Shown: positions 53,080-64,000 of the stretch, in pieces
How positions within the stretch are numbered: the stretch's first letter is position 1
Layout of the letters: the number at the start of each line of letters is the position of its first letter
Assembly: GCA_024734555.1 (NCBI GenBank)
Contig: JANPWX010019201.1
Location: forward strand, 294,888 to 358,887
Reading direction: 5' to 3'
DNA: 64,000 nt
Source of the DNA: Trochalopteron elliotii
Taxonomy: Eukaryota > Chordata > Aves > Passeriformes > Leiothrichidae
Position numbers and translations under genes: made by a program
Notes under the pieces: generated by a model
Databases searched by the model: none
Seen by the model: the letters and a program-made list of their open reading frames with translations, nothing else
Told to the model about the DNA's origin: nothing

Positions 53080-54520
53080 CCTTTCCACTGGGATCTTGCC
53101 CACTGGAAGCAAGGTCAGGTGGCACGGGAATAATAAGAGATGCTGCTCACCACTGTAGGGAGAAAATTCGTGTGGCCAAAGATCAGCTGGAGATGATGCT
53201 GGCCAGAATTGTGGTAGCAATAAAAAGAGATCTTTTCATACATATTAAAATAGCGACGGGCAGCATTAAAATAATAGTGGCCTGTTACAGGATGAGGATG
53301 GTCACCTCACAAACAGGGACAGGGACATGGCAGAGGTGTTTAATGCATTCTTTGTCTTCAACACTGATGAGGAACACTGCCTTCAGGTGGAGGACCAGGA
53401 CTGAGAATTATAAGCTCCAGTCAAACCTGAATTTGTGTGGGATCTGCTGCTCCAGCTGGCTCCCTATGGATCTGTGGAGCCTGATCAGATTCACCTGAGA
53501 ATCCTCAAAGAACTAGCTGATGTCAGCGCAAAGCCACTCTCAATGATTTTTGAGTGGTCTTGGGAATCCAGAGCAGTCCCAGCTGACTGGAAGCTGGTCA
53601 ACATTGTCCCAGTTTTCAAGAAGGACAAGAAGGAAGACTCTGGAAACTACAGGCCTGTCAATCTCACTTCAGTGCCTGGTAAAGTTATGGAGAACATTAT
53701 TGTGGCAGCTATTAAAAACACCTAAAACATAATGCAGTATTTGGTCACAGCCAGCACAGCTTCATGAAAGGAAATTCCTGCTTATCAAACCCGATTTCAT
53801 TTATGACAAGGTAACACAACTAGTTGATCAAGGGGAGACAGTTAGTGCAATCTTTTTAGGCTTCAGCAAAGCTTTTGATGCTGTCTCTCACAGGATCCTT
53901 CTGGACAGAATGTGCAGCCCACAGCTGGGTACACACACCATGTGATGGGCAAGCAAGTGGCTCATGGGTCAGGCGCAAAGGGGACACAGTGAATGGGGTG
54001 ACATCAGCCTGGGGACCTGTCACTGGTGGGTTTCCACAGGGCTCTATCCTTGGCCCTGTACTCTTCAACATCTTCATAAATTACTCCGATGCAAGACTGG
54101 AAGGGATAATAATTAAGTTCCCAAGTGATACAAAATTGGGAGGAGCTGCTGACTCCCTCGAGGGCAGGGATGCCCTGCAGAGAGGTCTTGACAAATCAGG
54201 GGTGAGGGTAATCACCAACAATATGAAGTCCAACAAGGGCAAGTGCCAGATTCTGCACCAGGGATGGGGCAGCCCTGGATGTCTGGACAGACTGGAAAAT
54301 GAGATGCTGGAAAGCAGTGCCATGGAAAGGGACCTGGGGGTCCTGGTCTGTGGCAAGTTGAACATGAGCCAGCAGTGCCCTGGCAGCCAGGAGGGCCAGC
54401 CTTGTCCTGGGGTGCATCAGGCCCAGCATCACCAGCTGGGCAAGGGAGGGGATTGTCCTGCTCTGCTCTGAGCTCGGGCAGCCTCATCTCGAGGGCTGGG
54501 GGCTGGTTTGGCTGCCACAG
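53080..54520 (+). pseudogene. CR1 ORF2 remnant: reverse transcriptase with mutated active site
   Basis: Three frames carry consecutive domain blocks. In one frame (53435-53725) are VPADWKLVNIVPVFKK and NYRPVNLTSVPGKVMENII. In the next frame is motif A, FSKAFDAVSH, with its catalytic Asp at 53877-53879. In the third frame (53875-54471) are VTGGFPQGSILGP and motif C. Motif C reads FPSD (54118-54129) where active CR1 has FADD, so one catalytic Asp is lost. The domain therefore has at least two frameshifts plus an active-site mutation. The same FPSD is present in the inverted copy at 44380-44391. Confidence 0.9.
53803..54486 (+). repeat. Right arm of the 684-bp identical inverted repeat
   Basis: Inverted partner of 44023-44706; the arms are separated by about 9.1 kb. 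It lies wholly inside the reverse-transcriptase part of the longer CR1. The left edge is at ATGACAAGG and the right edge at GCAGCCTCA. Beyond the right edge the first ~45 bases match the other copy poorly and later bases at roughly 80-85 percent by eye. Confidence 0.92.
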
Positions 54521-55015
54521 AGTTAGAAAGACATGAAACTATTAGAGAGTGTCCAAAGGAGGGCAATGAGGATGGTAAAGAGCCTTGAGAGGAAGTCGTA
54601 TGAAGAGTGGCTGAGGTCACTTGGTTTGTTCAGCCTGGAGAAGCGGAAACACAGTGGGAGACATGTTTGTAGTTTACAAGTTCCGTTGAGGGGAAGGGGA
54701 GGGGCAGGGACTGATCTCTTTCTTCTCTGTGCTGACCAGTGACAGGACCCGAGGGAATGGCCTGAAGCTGTGTGAAGGGAGGTTTAGGTTGGATATTAGG
54801 TAATGTTTTTCACCCAGAGGGTGGTTGGGCACTGGAATAGCTCCCCAGGGAAGTGGTTACAGCACCAGGCTGAAAGAGTTTAGGAAGTGTTTGGACAACT
54901 ACTTTCCCAGGCAGAAGGTGTGATTTTTTTGGGTGTCGTGTGCTGAGCTGGAAGTTTGCCATGATGAACCTTACAGGTTCCTTCCAACTCAGGATTTTTT
55001 ATGATTCTATGAAAT

Positions 55016-58000
55016 CTTCTAGTCATGCTGCAGAGTAGAGAAAAAAAGGAGAAGACATACAGGAGAAGCTAATGGACATTCTGTTTCTTTGAAAAAATGC
55101 CACACATCTCATGATTGTCTGTCTGAATATGTGACTCAAGGAAATAGGTATATTTTTACCTTTCAGTGCTGTGCCCTCAGTCCCACCTGTACCCATCTTC
55201 CAAGGCTTGGAAGGTGCTTTTTCCTACCTGTTAGGCCCACACAGGAACCAGCCCTACTAGTGGTCAGACCTGGATGGCATTCAAAGTTTTTTGGTTTTTG
55301 CAGCAGAATGGCAGGCCACGTGTAGTGCAGGCTGAAGACATACTTGAAGGGAAACTAGGCACTAATGAGACACAAATGTTTTCATCCAATGTAAGAATGA
55401 GGTGGCACTGTGGAAGACAGTGTTTTACTGCAAGGGAAAAGCACTAGCAATGAGTTTCTAACACTGCGTTGAGCCAACACAGCATGTCTTCTTTGACCCA
55501 TGACAGCTGGATTTCTGTAGCCCTAGAACACAGCCCAACTATCAGTTTGCATACACAAGGTGTTGACACCCACAGTGCCTGGCAGGATTCTGCTCACAGG
55601 ATTTTTTACACCCATTCCTCTTATGATAGAAAACTAAGCATAAGTTTTCAACTGTACAATTTTTTTTTCTCTTTTATTCTTTCCGATCATGTACATCTAG
55701 GTCTCAGTTGCTGTAAAGCCTCTTGTGCCCTTCAGCTATCAAGTAAGCAGTAGCCTACATAGCTGGGCTATTCCTGTGTTACTTCATCTGCATTTTTCAG
55801 AAATATTCTGATTTAATAGCTGTTTTTACATGGGCAGTTGAAGGAGAACCCTGAGTGCTGTGAAGTCACTCAAATGCAATTATCAGCTGAAAGAGGATGT
55901 AAAGATTGGAAAGTTGCTAATCTGAATATAAAAAAAGTATAAATATACAAAACTCTATTGTCTGCCTACATGTTACTTCTTCTCCCTTAGTGGTGCTTTC
56001 CTGAAGAGTCACACTTCTAGAAAAATAGAATATTTTTGGATGCCCCAAATTACACCAGGAAGAGGAAGCCAAAGAATTAACCAAAATACTGAACTTTTCC
56101 CAGGGAAGTGGGATGTAGTGTGTCTAAGAGGCCACAGAGCTGTTCCCAGTCTTCCCAGAAAGAGGGATCATTTTGTCATAACAGGGCTCTTTGGAGCACT
56201 GTCAGCCCCAGCCAACTTAGAGAAGCAGATTCCCTGAATGTTGTACATTCAGTCATAGTTTGGAGTGGAAATCTGCTGCATCTTAGATTATTGTGGAAGT
56301 ACGTGTTACAGCAATTCAATGTTTTTACTACACTAAATTATAAACAGGCTGGAGCTATCTCTATTAGTAATTCTGCAGAATTTAGCTGATAATGGTGGTG
56401 CCAAGGTTTTTTACTGTGCTTCAGGAGCTCAGAGCTTTTTGTCAGAATATTGCAAACCCACAGATCAATTAATTAGCAAGTAAAAGCTGAAAAAATGCTT
56501 TAAACTGCAAATATGTCACAGATCTTTAAAAAGATGTTTCAAATAAAAGCACAGATATTAATTCTTGTGAGCTGCATATGACTTGGAACGTAGACTGAAA
56601 TGTAAGATAAGTGGGAATACATCCCACATACCAGGAGCATGCCACAGTGCACTCTGATAACCTAGTGTGAAAACGTACAGTTGTCACTGCAAATTCACGT
56701 ACTGATGTGTATAAGAGAATTGGCTCAGAGCACTAAACCAAGCCAGTTTGGAGACTTCCTCTGGGAAGAAGCTGCAGTGAGCACAGTGCCAGATTGGCAG
56801 GCTGTGATGTGCTGCCCAGGCAGGCAGAAGGATGGTTTGGTCAGGGGAAGGAGCCGGGGGCCCCTGCGCTGGGCGTCCCATGCTGGGCTCTGCCCGAGGT
56901 CCCGCCGAAGCGCAGCATGCCGAGCCTCGTGGTCCTGTGTAAACAGATGTCCATGGGATGATTCACAAAAATGTAATTACGCACAATAGTGCAAATGTTT
57001 AATTAATCAGGTCTCATGTCCTTATTATCCCCTCACTGGCTTTCACTAATAATGACCCAGAGGAAAATTCTGTGCCTTCTGTGAATTATATTTTATTTAC
57101 AAGGGTTTCATTTCTTAGAGGATTTTTCTCTTTCATTCCTGGTTAGCACTACCAACAAGAAAATGTAATTCTGATGTCCTTTACAAGTAAAACTTGTGAC
57201 TGGCCTAAAATGCAAAATTAGGGAAGGCTTTGTGCTAGCTACATGGTTAGTTTAGCTGAATAAATTAGAATAACTTAACACTTAATACATCTCTTGCCTC
57301 GCCTTCAAAGGATGCATAAATATTTGGCAGTAATCCTATGACTAAAGTTGAGAGGAAAAGAAAAGAGTTCTTGAAGGAGAAGCTGCTCTGTTTGAGCAGA
57401 GCAATTCTTTCCAAGCTGGTTTTTAATCTATATGAAACGTTAAATCGCAGAAGGGTGACTGGAGCCAAGATTGGAGTACCAGCCTCTTCCCCTGAAGATT
57501 CCTCTGCCACCCTGAAAAGTCAGCCACTGGAAAGGAAGTGTTAAAAAGGATATTGTTTGCATTAGGGGGTTGAATTTTCCACTGGGTAATCATCAGTGAA
57601 ACCTAGTCAAGGGCAAATGAAGATGGCAGGCCTGATTAATTAATATGCTATGGTGCTAAGAGCAAGATTTATGCTATTGGTTTTATGAGAGTCACTGATA
57701 TTAATACTGCTAGTAAAAAATTTGTACTGCTGTTTACTGTTTCCCTTTTTCACTGCAAATATGACATTAAAGCTACAAATGAATGTTGTGGAATGTAGCA
57801 TTGTAGCTTTACTCGCTAAATGTTACTCGTGCTCTACAGAAGAGCTCTTGCAGAGCTGCTATTAGAGGAACAGTTGCATTATTTCCATTGTAATCCACAA
57901 TTTTGGAGGCTTTTAACCCTGATAAAAAAAACCAAAAAACTAGCTTTGGGTTTAAATCAACTTTTCAAAGATCTCCCTCCAAGATATATGTTCCTACTCA

Positions 58001-58899
58001 TCTAAATGCGAGTGCACTCCCACTTGTACAGAATTTTATATGGAGTTTTCTGAAAAATGGAAAGAAAAATAGCTGTGTATGCAAATAGGTATTCAAGCCT
58101 GAAAAACACCAGTGTCATTACAAAGCATGCAGTAGAACAAAATAATGTTTTGGGGATAACAAGGGCTACTGTAAAGACACTCATTCCTCTAAGCAGAAAA
58201 AGGCTTATGTGAAGTTGTTAAGTATTTTCATCACTTTCAGGCTGATATACAGCACATTCAGAAGTATCTATTTCATAATGTGTTAGTAGCGTAGGAGCTA
58301 CTTGCCCTGTACTGCACTGTACAGCCCTTGCACTGTAAATACTGCTTCAGAAGTGTATTTATAGGCAGTTCTGCTTTTGTTCATTAATATGTCACGGGAA
58401 ATACCGCAGTAAAATCTGAAGTATGGGGCATGGATAGTGTCTTGCGGTGGAAGGAGGGGATTGTCTGTTGCAAATAAGCTTGCATGAGCATGAGTGGCAA
58501 CCAACACCAGGTCACTGTCAGTTCAGCTTCTATTTTCCTGATAACACACTTATGTGTTTACTTTTCTCTTTACAGTAACACGGAACATTTTGTTGGAATT
58601 ATGCCTCTTCCTTTGGGGTTATTTTTTTCCTTTCTTGACAAGAAACTCTCAGTAGTCCTGTATAGTTCAGTAAAGCCTTAGACTTTGCAGTAACTTTCCA
58701 AGGTCTCAGGACTGAGATAAGCTTGCCAGGCTTTATGGGGGATCTTTTTGGTCTGCCTGGAGCTTTGGTTTAGTTGAGCAGGAACATTGCCAAGGCCTAG
58801 TGGGCCTAGTGGGCCTTCAGGTACTGCGGCAGTCCCTGGCAGAAGTCCCTCTGTACAGTCATTGAATTTAAATTTGTATTTTATAGTATAAAAGTACCT
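55016..58899. other. Non-coding DNA with a small CpG-rich patch
   Basis: No transposon or exon recognised. A CpG-rich patch occurs at 56840-56940. AT-rich blocks with TAATTA-type motifs at about 56965-57230 and 57610-57800 look like conserved non-coding elements. Confidence 0.4.
56840..56940. promoter_or_regulatory. Small CpG-rich patch
   Basis: About nine CpG dinucleotides occur in roughly 100 bp of G/C-rich sequence, surrounded by kilobases that are AT-rich and CpG-poor. It is too short for a standard CpG island. It could be a fragment of an unmethylated regulatory element, an unrecognised exon or a transposon scrap. No start codon with credible coding sequence is attached. Confidence 0.3.
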
Positions 58900-59395
58900 C
58901 CATGGTACCTCTTGTCTTCAGAGGCCCAAAACTGCACACGTGATTTGCATTGCAGCCTCAAAAGTACCGAGTACAGGGGGACAATCTGTGCCCTGGCCCA
59001 CTGGCCACACTATTGCTCGTAAAGACCAGGATGCCATTGGCTTTCTTGTCCACTTGGGCGCAAACTGGACACTGCTGACCAGCACCTCCAAGTCCTTTTC
59101 TGCCAGACAGTTTTCCAGCCACTCTGCCCCAGCCTGTGGCACTGCCTGTGGTTGTTGTAACCCTTGTGCAGGACCTGGCACTTGACCTTGTTGAACCTCA
59201 TGCCATTGGCCTCAGCTCATTGATTCAGCCTGTCCAGATCCTTCTGCAGAGCCTTCTGACCCTCCAGCAGATCAACACTACCACATAACTACATGTCATC
59301 TGTCAGCTGACCGAGGGGAACTTGATCCCCTTGCACAAATCATCAATAAAAAATTAAACAGGACTGGCCCCAGTATAGAGCCATTATACTATGAA
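58900..59395 (-). mobile_element. CR1 LINE fragment, 3' half of reverse transcriptase
   Basis: Antisense CR1 order is clear: GAGGCCCAAAACTGCACACG, a GACCAGCACCTCCAAGTCCT segment, GTGCAGGACCTGGCACTTG, CCTTGTTGAACCTCATG, CCTGTCCAGATCCTTCTGCA, and an ATCAATAAAAAATTAAACAG stretch. It corresponds to the end of the reverse transcriptase and the start of the 3'UTR. Both its own 3' end and its 5' part are missing. It is a different, more diverged subfamily from the copies at 43.5 and 50.6 kb. Confidence 0.85.
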
Positions 59396-61104
59396 TTTCA
59401 AAATCCTGAACAGGCTAAGATAGTAACCTCAGAGAAGTTTCTCCACTGATTTAAAATGAAAACATTTATGAGGATCTCAGAAAAATTTGAATCTTCAACC
59501 AAGCTCAGCAGCTGTAAGCACATGCCTGATGGTGGAGCATCACACAGTGGTTCTGAAGTTATTGGTACCTAGTATCTTCACTGCCCCTGCAGCCTCCTGA
59601 CTCCACAGTATCCTGCAGAGCTCTGTTGGGCAAAGACTCAGTGAAGCCACTGGCAGGGTAACCTGTGGTCTTCCCAAATTCTCTCCTAGGATCATGCCTT
59701 CATTTGTTATGTGAGCGACATGTTCTTGCTTGTCAACACCTATGGGTACAGGATGCCTGGTGCTAAACGAAAAAATCACTCTGGGAGGGAAACTAGCCTG
59801 AAACCCAGTTTGGCAGTGATGCTAGCACACCAGAACTGTCTTGCAGTGATGACAGCTGTTTTTTGTGGCAGAAGAGATGAGGTGCATCAAAGCATCTGGT
59901 GAGTGCAGGCCCCTCCTAATGATACTGCACCTCTGATGATTGATTACCTGCAATATGTGCAGGAGGAATGCCTTTGTCATTTCCACTTGTGAAACACAAA
60001 AGAAATTTCAACAAAATGGCGACCTTGTCTGCCTGTAAGTTAATGCAATCATTTTCATGCAGCAGGACATCATTTTCCAGTTTCTATGGGTATAACGTTC
60101 CTGCCTGGAATCTTGCATATGTCAATTCACCATTGACAGCACATCAGTGGATAGAAGCTTGATTGTTGAGTTCAGGTATTTGGAAGACCTCAGTGTATTG
60201 TAATTCTTGTTGTGATAGGCTTAATTCCTTGAAAAGGTTTTGTATAAATTAAACTTCTTACTTCTGCAGAGCTGTTCATTCAGATGTATCACCACCAAGC
60301 ACTGGGGAATTCCAGACCACTGAGATCACTCACAGGTGTGGATTCGTTACAAGTGAGGGTGTCTCTTTATCCACTCTGTTTATGGTAGGCACCAAATATG
60401 CTACAAACTAAGAATCTTGCTAACAGACTGCTAAGTAATGTTAAACTAGCTGACACTTCCTTGACTTGAAAATTGTTTTTTGGTTTTATATGGCACATAA
60501 ATATGGACTGAAGGGTCACACCTGCAGTATTACATCTGCTGTGTCAACTGCAACCCAGACTTACTATTCAGGTCTCAAGGAATGAGTCCTGGTGTGTTGA
60601 CAGTTTTGCATGACACTGTGATAAAATAATTTCATTCTCTGTATCTTGGTTTTCCTCATTTTCTTAAAAAAAAAAGTGAAAAAAGTAAAAAAAGCTTACA
60701 TAGCTTTCCTACAATTATACAACTCCATGACTCCAAAAATTTGACAACAACTTCTATGTTTTCAAAGGAGCTCCCTTCAAAGAGCCGTGCATGTAAAAGC
60801 TTGGAATATTTTTGATTGTTTTCTGAGTGTCTGAAGAGTGTTAATTATATTTGCATCCTAGAACAGGTGAAGAAATTTGGTCAGGTGAACAATGCTGTTC
60901 AGTAAAACTTTCAAGAATGTTTCAGAATGAACTGTCTTTTTGAAAAACATTGCTTTGGGAAGTTTAGAATAATATCTTACTTATTTTCTGTTTTATTAGT
61001 TTTCCTTCATTATTAAAGCTGGTTTTTTCTTTAATATTCTGAAGCTACCATTCCACTGCCCTAGCACCTAGTAGGTGACAAATGTCACCCCTAATGGTCT
61101 AAGA

Positions 61105-61172
<68 letters not shown>

Positions 61173-62229
61173 CATTATCATTATCATTGTTGTTTCTTAC
61201 ATGTTGGGCATAGAGTTTAAATTTTTTTTTTCTAAAGATATAAAAATGATTAGAGAAATAGAAAATAGCACTGATGAAAGTGAGTTAAAAGGTGGGAAAA
61301 CCAGAAAATTGATGAGGGAAACAAAAGTTTGCAGAGGTGTCTATGGAAAAATCTCCTGATAAACAAAAGAAGTCTGCAATTATCCATTGCTAGTTGGTCC
61401 AGTTTCTATTTATAGTTCAGAAAACATGACAATTCAATAAATACCTTTGTTGCAGACTTGATAAAAGCCCATCCTTCTGTCATATACTGCTAAACGTTTT
61501 TCAGTTCCAGTGATAATGAAAGATGATGTAACAGAACACCTTTGAAAATCATATTGTTTAATCTTCTATTGAACAAAATTACTTAAAACTCCTCTGAGGC
61601 ACTAGCACTGACTTTTTCCCCTACCATGTCTCCTAACCATTCCAAGACACTAGGGCAAATACTGGGCAAAAAGGGGCACTCAGCCTGTTGTTCTGGACAC
61701 TCGTACCACATAAAATAATGGAAAATAAACTTAGATCCTAAATGAAAGGATGATAATTCCCTTAGCAATCAGCATAGGTTAAAAGAAAAGGTCTAAGAAA
61801 ATAACTGGTGTGTTTAGGACATTTTAAAATGCTGTTTGATAAAAACAGCTTCTTAATCCAATAAACTAGGAAATCTCTGATGCATTTTAATTTATATTAA
61901 CAAGCCATTCATTTTAAAGCCCAGAATGGCACCACACCATTGTTGCACTCAGATAGATAATGGACAAGGGACAGGTCTCAAAAACACAGTAATGAAGAGC
62001 TCCTTTGCTCTGGCTACGAATGTTGACCCAGCCATGTGCTGTTTAACTTTTCCCTGAGCAATGACCATAGCTGATAAATACCTGTTCCTTCCACAAGAAT
62101 GGGAGTGGGGGGAAACAAATAGCAGTATTGGTTATTTAGTATAGCTAGGATCCAAAAAAGTGATGGGTGTCTCCATGGCTCTTTCATTTAAAGTAGTCTT
62201 ATAATTAAGGGGCTCTCTGATAGAAAAAA
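59396..62229. other. Non-coding DNA, one large microsatellite
   Basis: No gene or transposon recognised apart from the ATT repeat at 61105-61188. Confidence 0.45.
61105..61188. repeat. (ATT)n then (ATCATT)n compound microsatellite
   Basis: About 17 uninterrupted ATT units (61105 to about 61157) pass into alternating ATC/ATT units. A poly-isoleucine reading frame across it is an artefact. Confidence 0.97.
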
Positions 62230-62405
62230 AACCCCACGGTGACTTGAGGTCCTCCTGAACAAAGAGTGTTGTGCTGTGTTCAACACCCATAAGGCTGGCA
62301 CTGAGCCTGCTGGAATATTGCCTACCACTGGTCCCATGGTTCAAGAAGGAGCTGTGATATGGAGAGAGTTCCAGGAGAGGCCCCAGATTATGCTGGAACC
62401 TGAGT
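62230..62405 (+). mobile_element. CR1 LINE 3' fragment
   Basis: CTGGAATATTGCCTACCACT, then TTCAAGAAGGAGCTGTGATA and GAGAGAGTTCCAGGAGAGGC parallel the conserved CR1 stretch 'CTGGAGTACTGTGTCCAGTT...TTCAAGAAGGACAGGGAACT...GAGAGAGTCCAGCGGAGGGC'. Only this internal 3' portion survives, strongly diverged. Confidence 0.6.
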
Positions 62406-63574
62406 GTGACCTGTAGCGTGGAGTGACACGCAGGACCATTTTTCTCTATGCACCAAACTCCTAACAAGACTAAGAAACAGGAAATTGAAGTTAGACAAAT
62501 TCTGGCTAAAATGAGGACATTTCTTCAACATAACAGTCACTGAAACAACACAGGCCATGACTGATACTGGGGGAAATTCTTTTGGCCAAGATTTCTTTTT
62601 TTTTCTTTTTCTTTTCTAAAAGTCTGCTTCAGTTCGAGAGAATATATTTGTGCAGAACTAGGCATTTCCTAAGGGAAGTTTGTTGTCTTTTGTTATGATG
62701 TGTCCATTCTGACATTAAACCCTATTGATCTAATCATAGAGGCTACAGTCAATATTTAGGCATATCGATAACACATCTGACTTTTCAAAATTCTTCGTTT
62801 GATTTCATTAACCTTAACTTCTGGATGTTACTCTACTTCTCATTGATTACTTGTAAATATAGAAGGATGAGGCTGCTTTAGTGATTTTGACTACTGAATT
62901 ATTATCTATACTGTTATCACAGGGAAGTGGAATTTCATACTGCATCCAGGTTTTTGTATATAATGATATTGTATATTTTCAATTTCATAAAACAAGGACA
63001 TGACACTGGTAGAGACTTTTTCCTTTTTTAGACGCATAAAGTTGGTACCTGCTTAAGTACTATATTCCTCGAGAACAGATGTAACAACCCTCTTGCCAAA
63101 AACATGTGAAAATCTTCCCTTCAGCTGCCAAGTATGTCCCCATGGTCTGAAGAGCAAAAGGTCCACTTCCCCATGTCATCATGCAGCCTCTGGTATCACT
63201 ATTGGTGCTTCATTGTCTATGAGCTGGAATACCCACTACAAAGAAAACCCAGAGTTTTTCTTCCCAGGATGGATTATGAATTATATTACATAATATAAAA
63301 ATTCAAACATATTGTCAGTTGAGTCAGATGTTAGAAGCCCATGGATGATGCTGCCATCATTATAAAGCATTCAGGTTAGGAAGAAGCACCACCAGATTTT
63401 CCTTTCATCCAGTCAAGGTGGACACTTACGATTTGCCTTGATCTTCAAATTTATCTTCAACCAGTTCAGGTCTTGGGGTAAATCTGAAGCATTTGAAGGC
63501 AGCTGTGCTCCATCAAGTCCAGATTCAGGAAAAGTTTATAGTTTGATAGCTAGAGGAAGTTGACATCTGTCAAC
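62406..63574. other. Non-coding DNA, nothing recognised
   Basis: AT-rich sequence with no exon or transposon I can support. Confidence 0.45.
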
Positions 63575-63905
63575 TTACAGAGTCACAGATTGGGTCAGGT
63601 TGGAAGGGACCACTGTGGGTCGTCTGGCTCAATTTCCCTGCTCAAACAGAGTCATCTCAGAGCACATTGCACAGGGTTGGGTTCAGACAATTCTGGAATA
63701 TCTCCATTGAGGGAGACTCCACAACCTCCCTGGGCAATCTATGCCAATGCATGGTCACCTGGTTCTTCCTGATGTACAAGTGGAGCTTCCTGTGCACAGT
63801 TTCTGCCTGCTGCTTCTTGTCCTATTGTTTGATACCACCAAGGAGAGATTGGCTCTGTCCTTTTTCCATCCTCCCTTCAGATACTTGTAGACATTGATGA
63901 GGTCC
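63575..63905 (-). mobile_element. CR1 LINE 3' end
   Basis: AGAGTCACAGATTGGGTCAG then GTTGGAAGGGACCACTG is the antisense CR1 3' terminus. TTGAGGGAGACTCCACAACC, CTCCCTGGGCAATC and ATTGATGAGGTCCCC follow in normal order. The element is cut off at about 63900, where the pyrimidine-rich tandem repeat begins. Confidence 0.88.
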
Positions 63906-63925
63906 CCTGTCCTGTCCTGTCCTGT

Positions 63926-63964
<39 letters not shown>

Positions 63965-64000
63965 CTCCCTGTCCCTGTCCCTCTCCCTCTCCCTCTCCCT
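63900..64000. repeat. Compound TGTCC / CCCTGT / CCCTCT tandem repeat
   Basis: Four or five 5-bp TGTCC units are followed by several 6-bp CCCTGT units and then mixed CCCTCT units, running off the end of the window. It starts exactly where CR1 sequence reads GGTCCCCTGTCC, so it probably grew from that CR1 string. Confidence 0.95.

Larger units (their letters stand above)
50645..55015 (+). mobile_element. Near full-length, inactive CR1 LINE
   Basis: At about 4.37 kb it approaches the full CR1 length of about 4.5 kb, whereas most CR1 copies are 5'-truncated below 1 kb. It shows, in order, a GC-richer 5' region, ORF1 remnants (50950-52170), an apurinic-type endonuclease, a reverse transcriptase, a 3'UTR, and a 3' end with TTCCTTCCAACTC and ATGATTCTATGA at about 55000-55014. 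Stops and frameshifts interrupt every domain, so it cannot move autonomously. The tract 53803-54486 is identical to the inverted CR1 at 44023-44706. The exact 5' boundary is uncertain by tens of bases. Confidence 0.92.

Noticed and set aside
44038..54471. Two identical 198-codon open frames at 44038-44634 (-) and 53875-54471 (+)
   Set aside because: They carry CR1 reverse-transcriptase motifs (VTGGFPQGS, then FPSD in place of FADD) and belong to dead retrotransposon copies, so they are not host genes.
61075..61359. Frame with a long isoleucine run
   Set aside because: It is a translation of an (ATT)n microsatellite.
1..64000. tRNA, rRNA, snRNA genes, CRISPR arrays or bacterial operons
   Set aside because: No cloverleaf boxes, snRNA starts or regularly spaced direct repeats were found, and the sequence has the character of vertebrate non-coding DNA.

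Overview
The window looks like nuclear DNA of a bird, probably a passerine or close relative. It is AT-rich, with no bacterial gene organisation. Its recognisable content is CR1 retrotransposon copies of several ages in both orientations, at least one and probably two endogenous-retrovirus LTR remnants, a few very old SINE-like fragments, and simple repeats. Family assignments rest on remembered consensus sequences and motifs; no database was searched. A run of 10 Ns at 13891-13900 is a draft-assembly gap.

Host coding sequence is very sparse. One convincing internal exon (9237-9387, + strand) encodes about 50 residues with a clean coiled-coil heptad pattern. A candidate 3'-terminal exon with a stop codon, a short 3'UTR and an ATTAAA signal lies at 32064 to about 32355. 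The two are compatible in intron phase, so the left half of the window reads as the 3' end of an unidentified coiled-coil gene with a final intron of about 22.7 kb. No host exon could be supported to the right of about 32.4 kb.

Layout: 1-9.2 kb, intronic or intergenic DNA with a MIR-like fragment (3.3 kb) and a CR1 scrap (6.5 kb); 9.24-9.39 kb, coiled-coil exon; 9.4-32.06 kb, putative long intron with a probable degenerate LTR (13.0-13.5 kb), a clearer minus-strand LTR (14.75-15.89 kb) containing an expanded 39-bp minisatellite, two perfect short hairpins (18.5 and 19.4 kb) and conserved-element-like AT-rich blocks; 32.06-32.36 kb, candidate last exon; 33.9-37.1 kb, two old minus-strand CR1 copies; 43.5-44.77 kb, minus-strand CR1; 48.5-50.2 kb, plus-strand CR1; 50.65-55.02 kb, nearly full-length plus-strand CR1 with remnants of ORF1 (coiled coil plus SGNH-esterase-like segment) and ORF2 (endonuclease plus reverse transcriptase); 58.9-59.4, 62.2-62.4 and 63.6-63.9 kb, further CR1 pieces, the last running into a compound (TGTCC)/(CCCTGT)/(CCCTCT) repeat at the window end.

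The most notable observation is that the CR1 at 43.5 kb (minus) and the near-full-length CR1 at 50.65 kb (plus) share a 684-bp tract (44023-44706 and 53803-54486, inverted) that appears identical, including the same mutated reverse-transcriptase active site. Identity drops sharply at both edges. This suggests recent gene conversion between inverted retrotransposon copies, or an assembly artefact. I found no convincing new multigene system.
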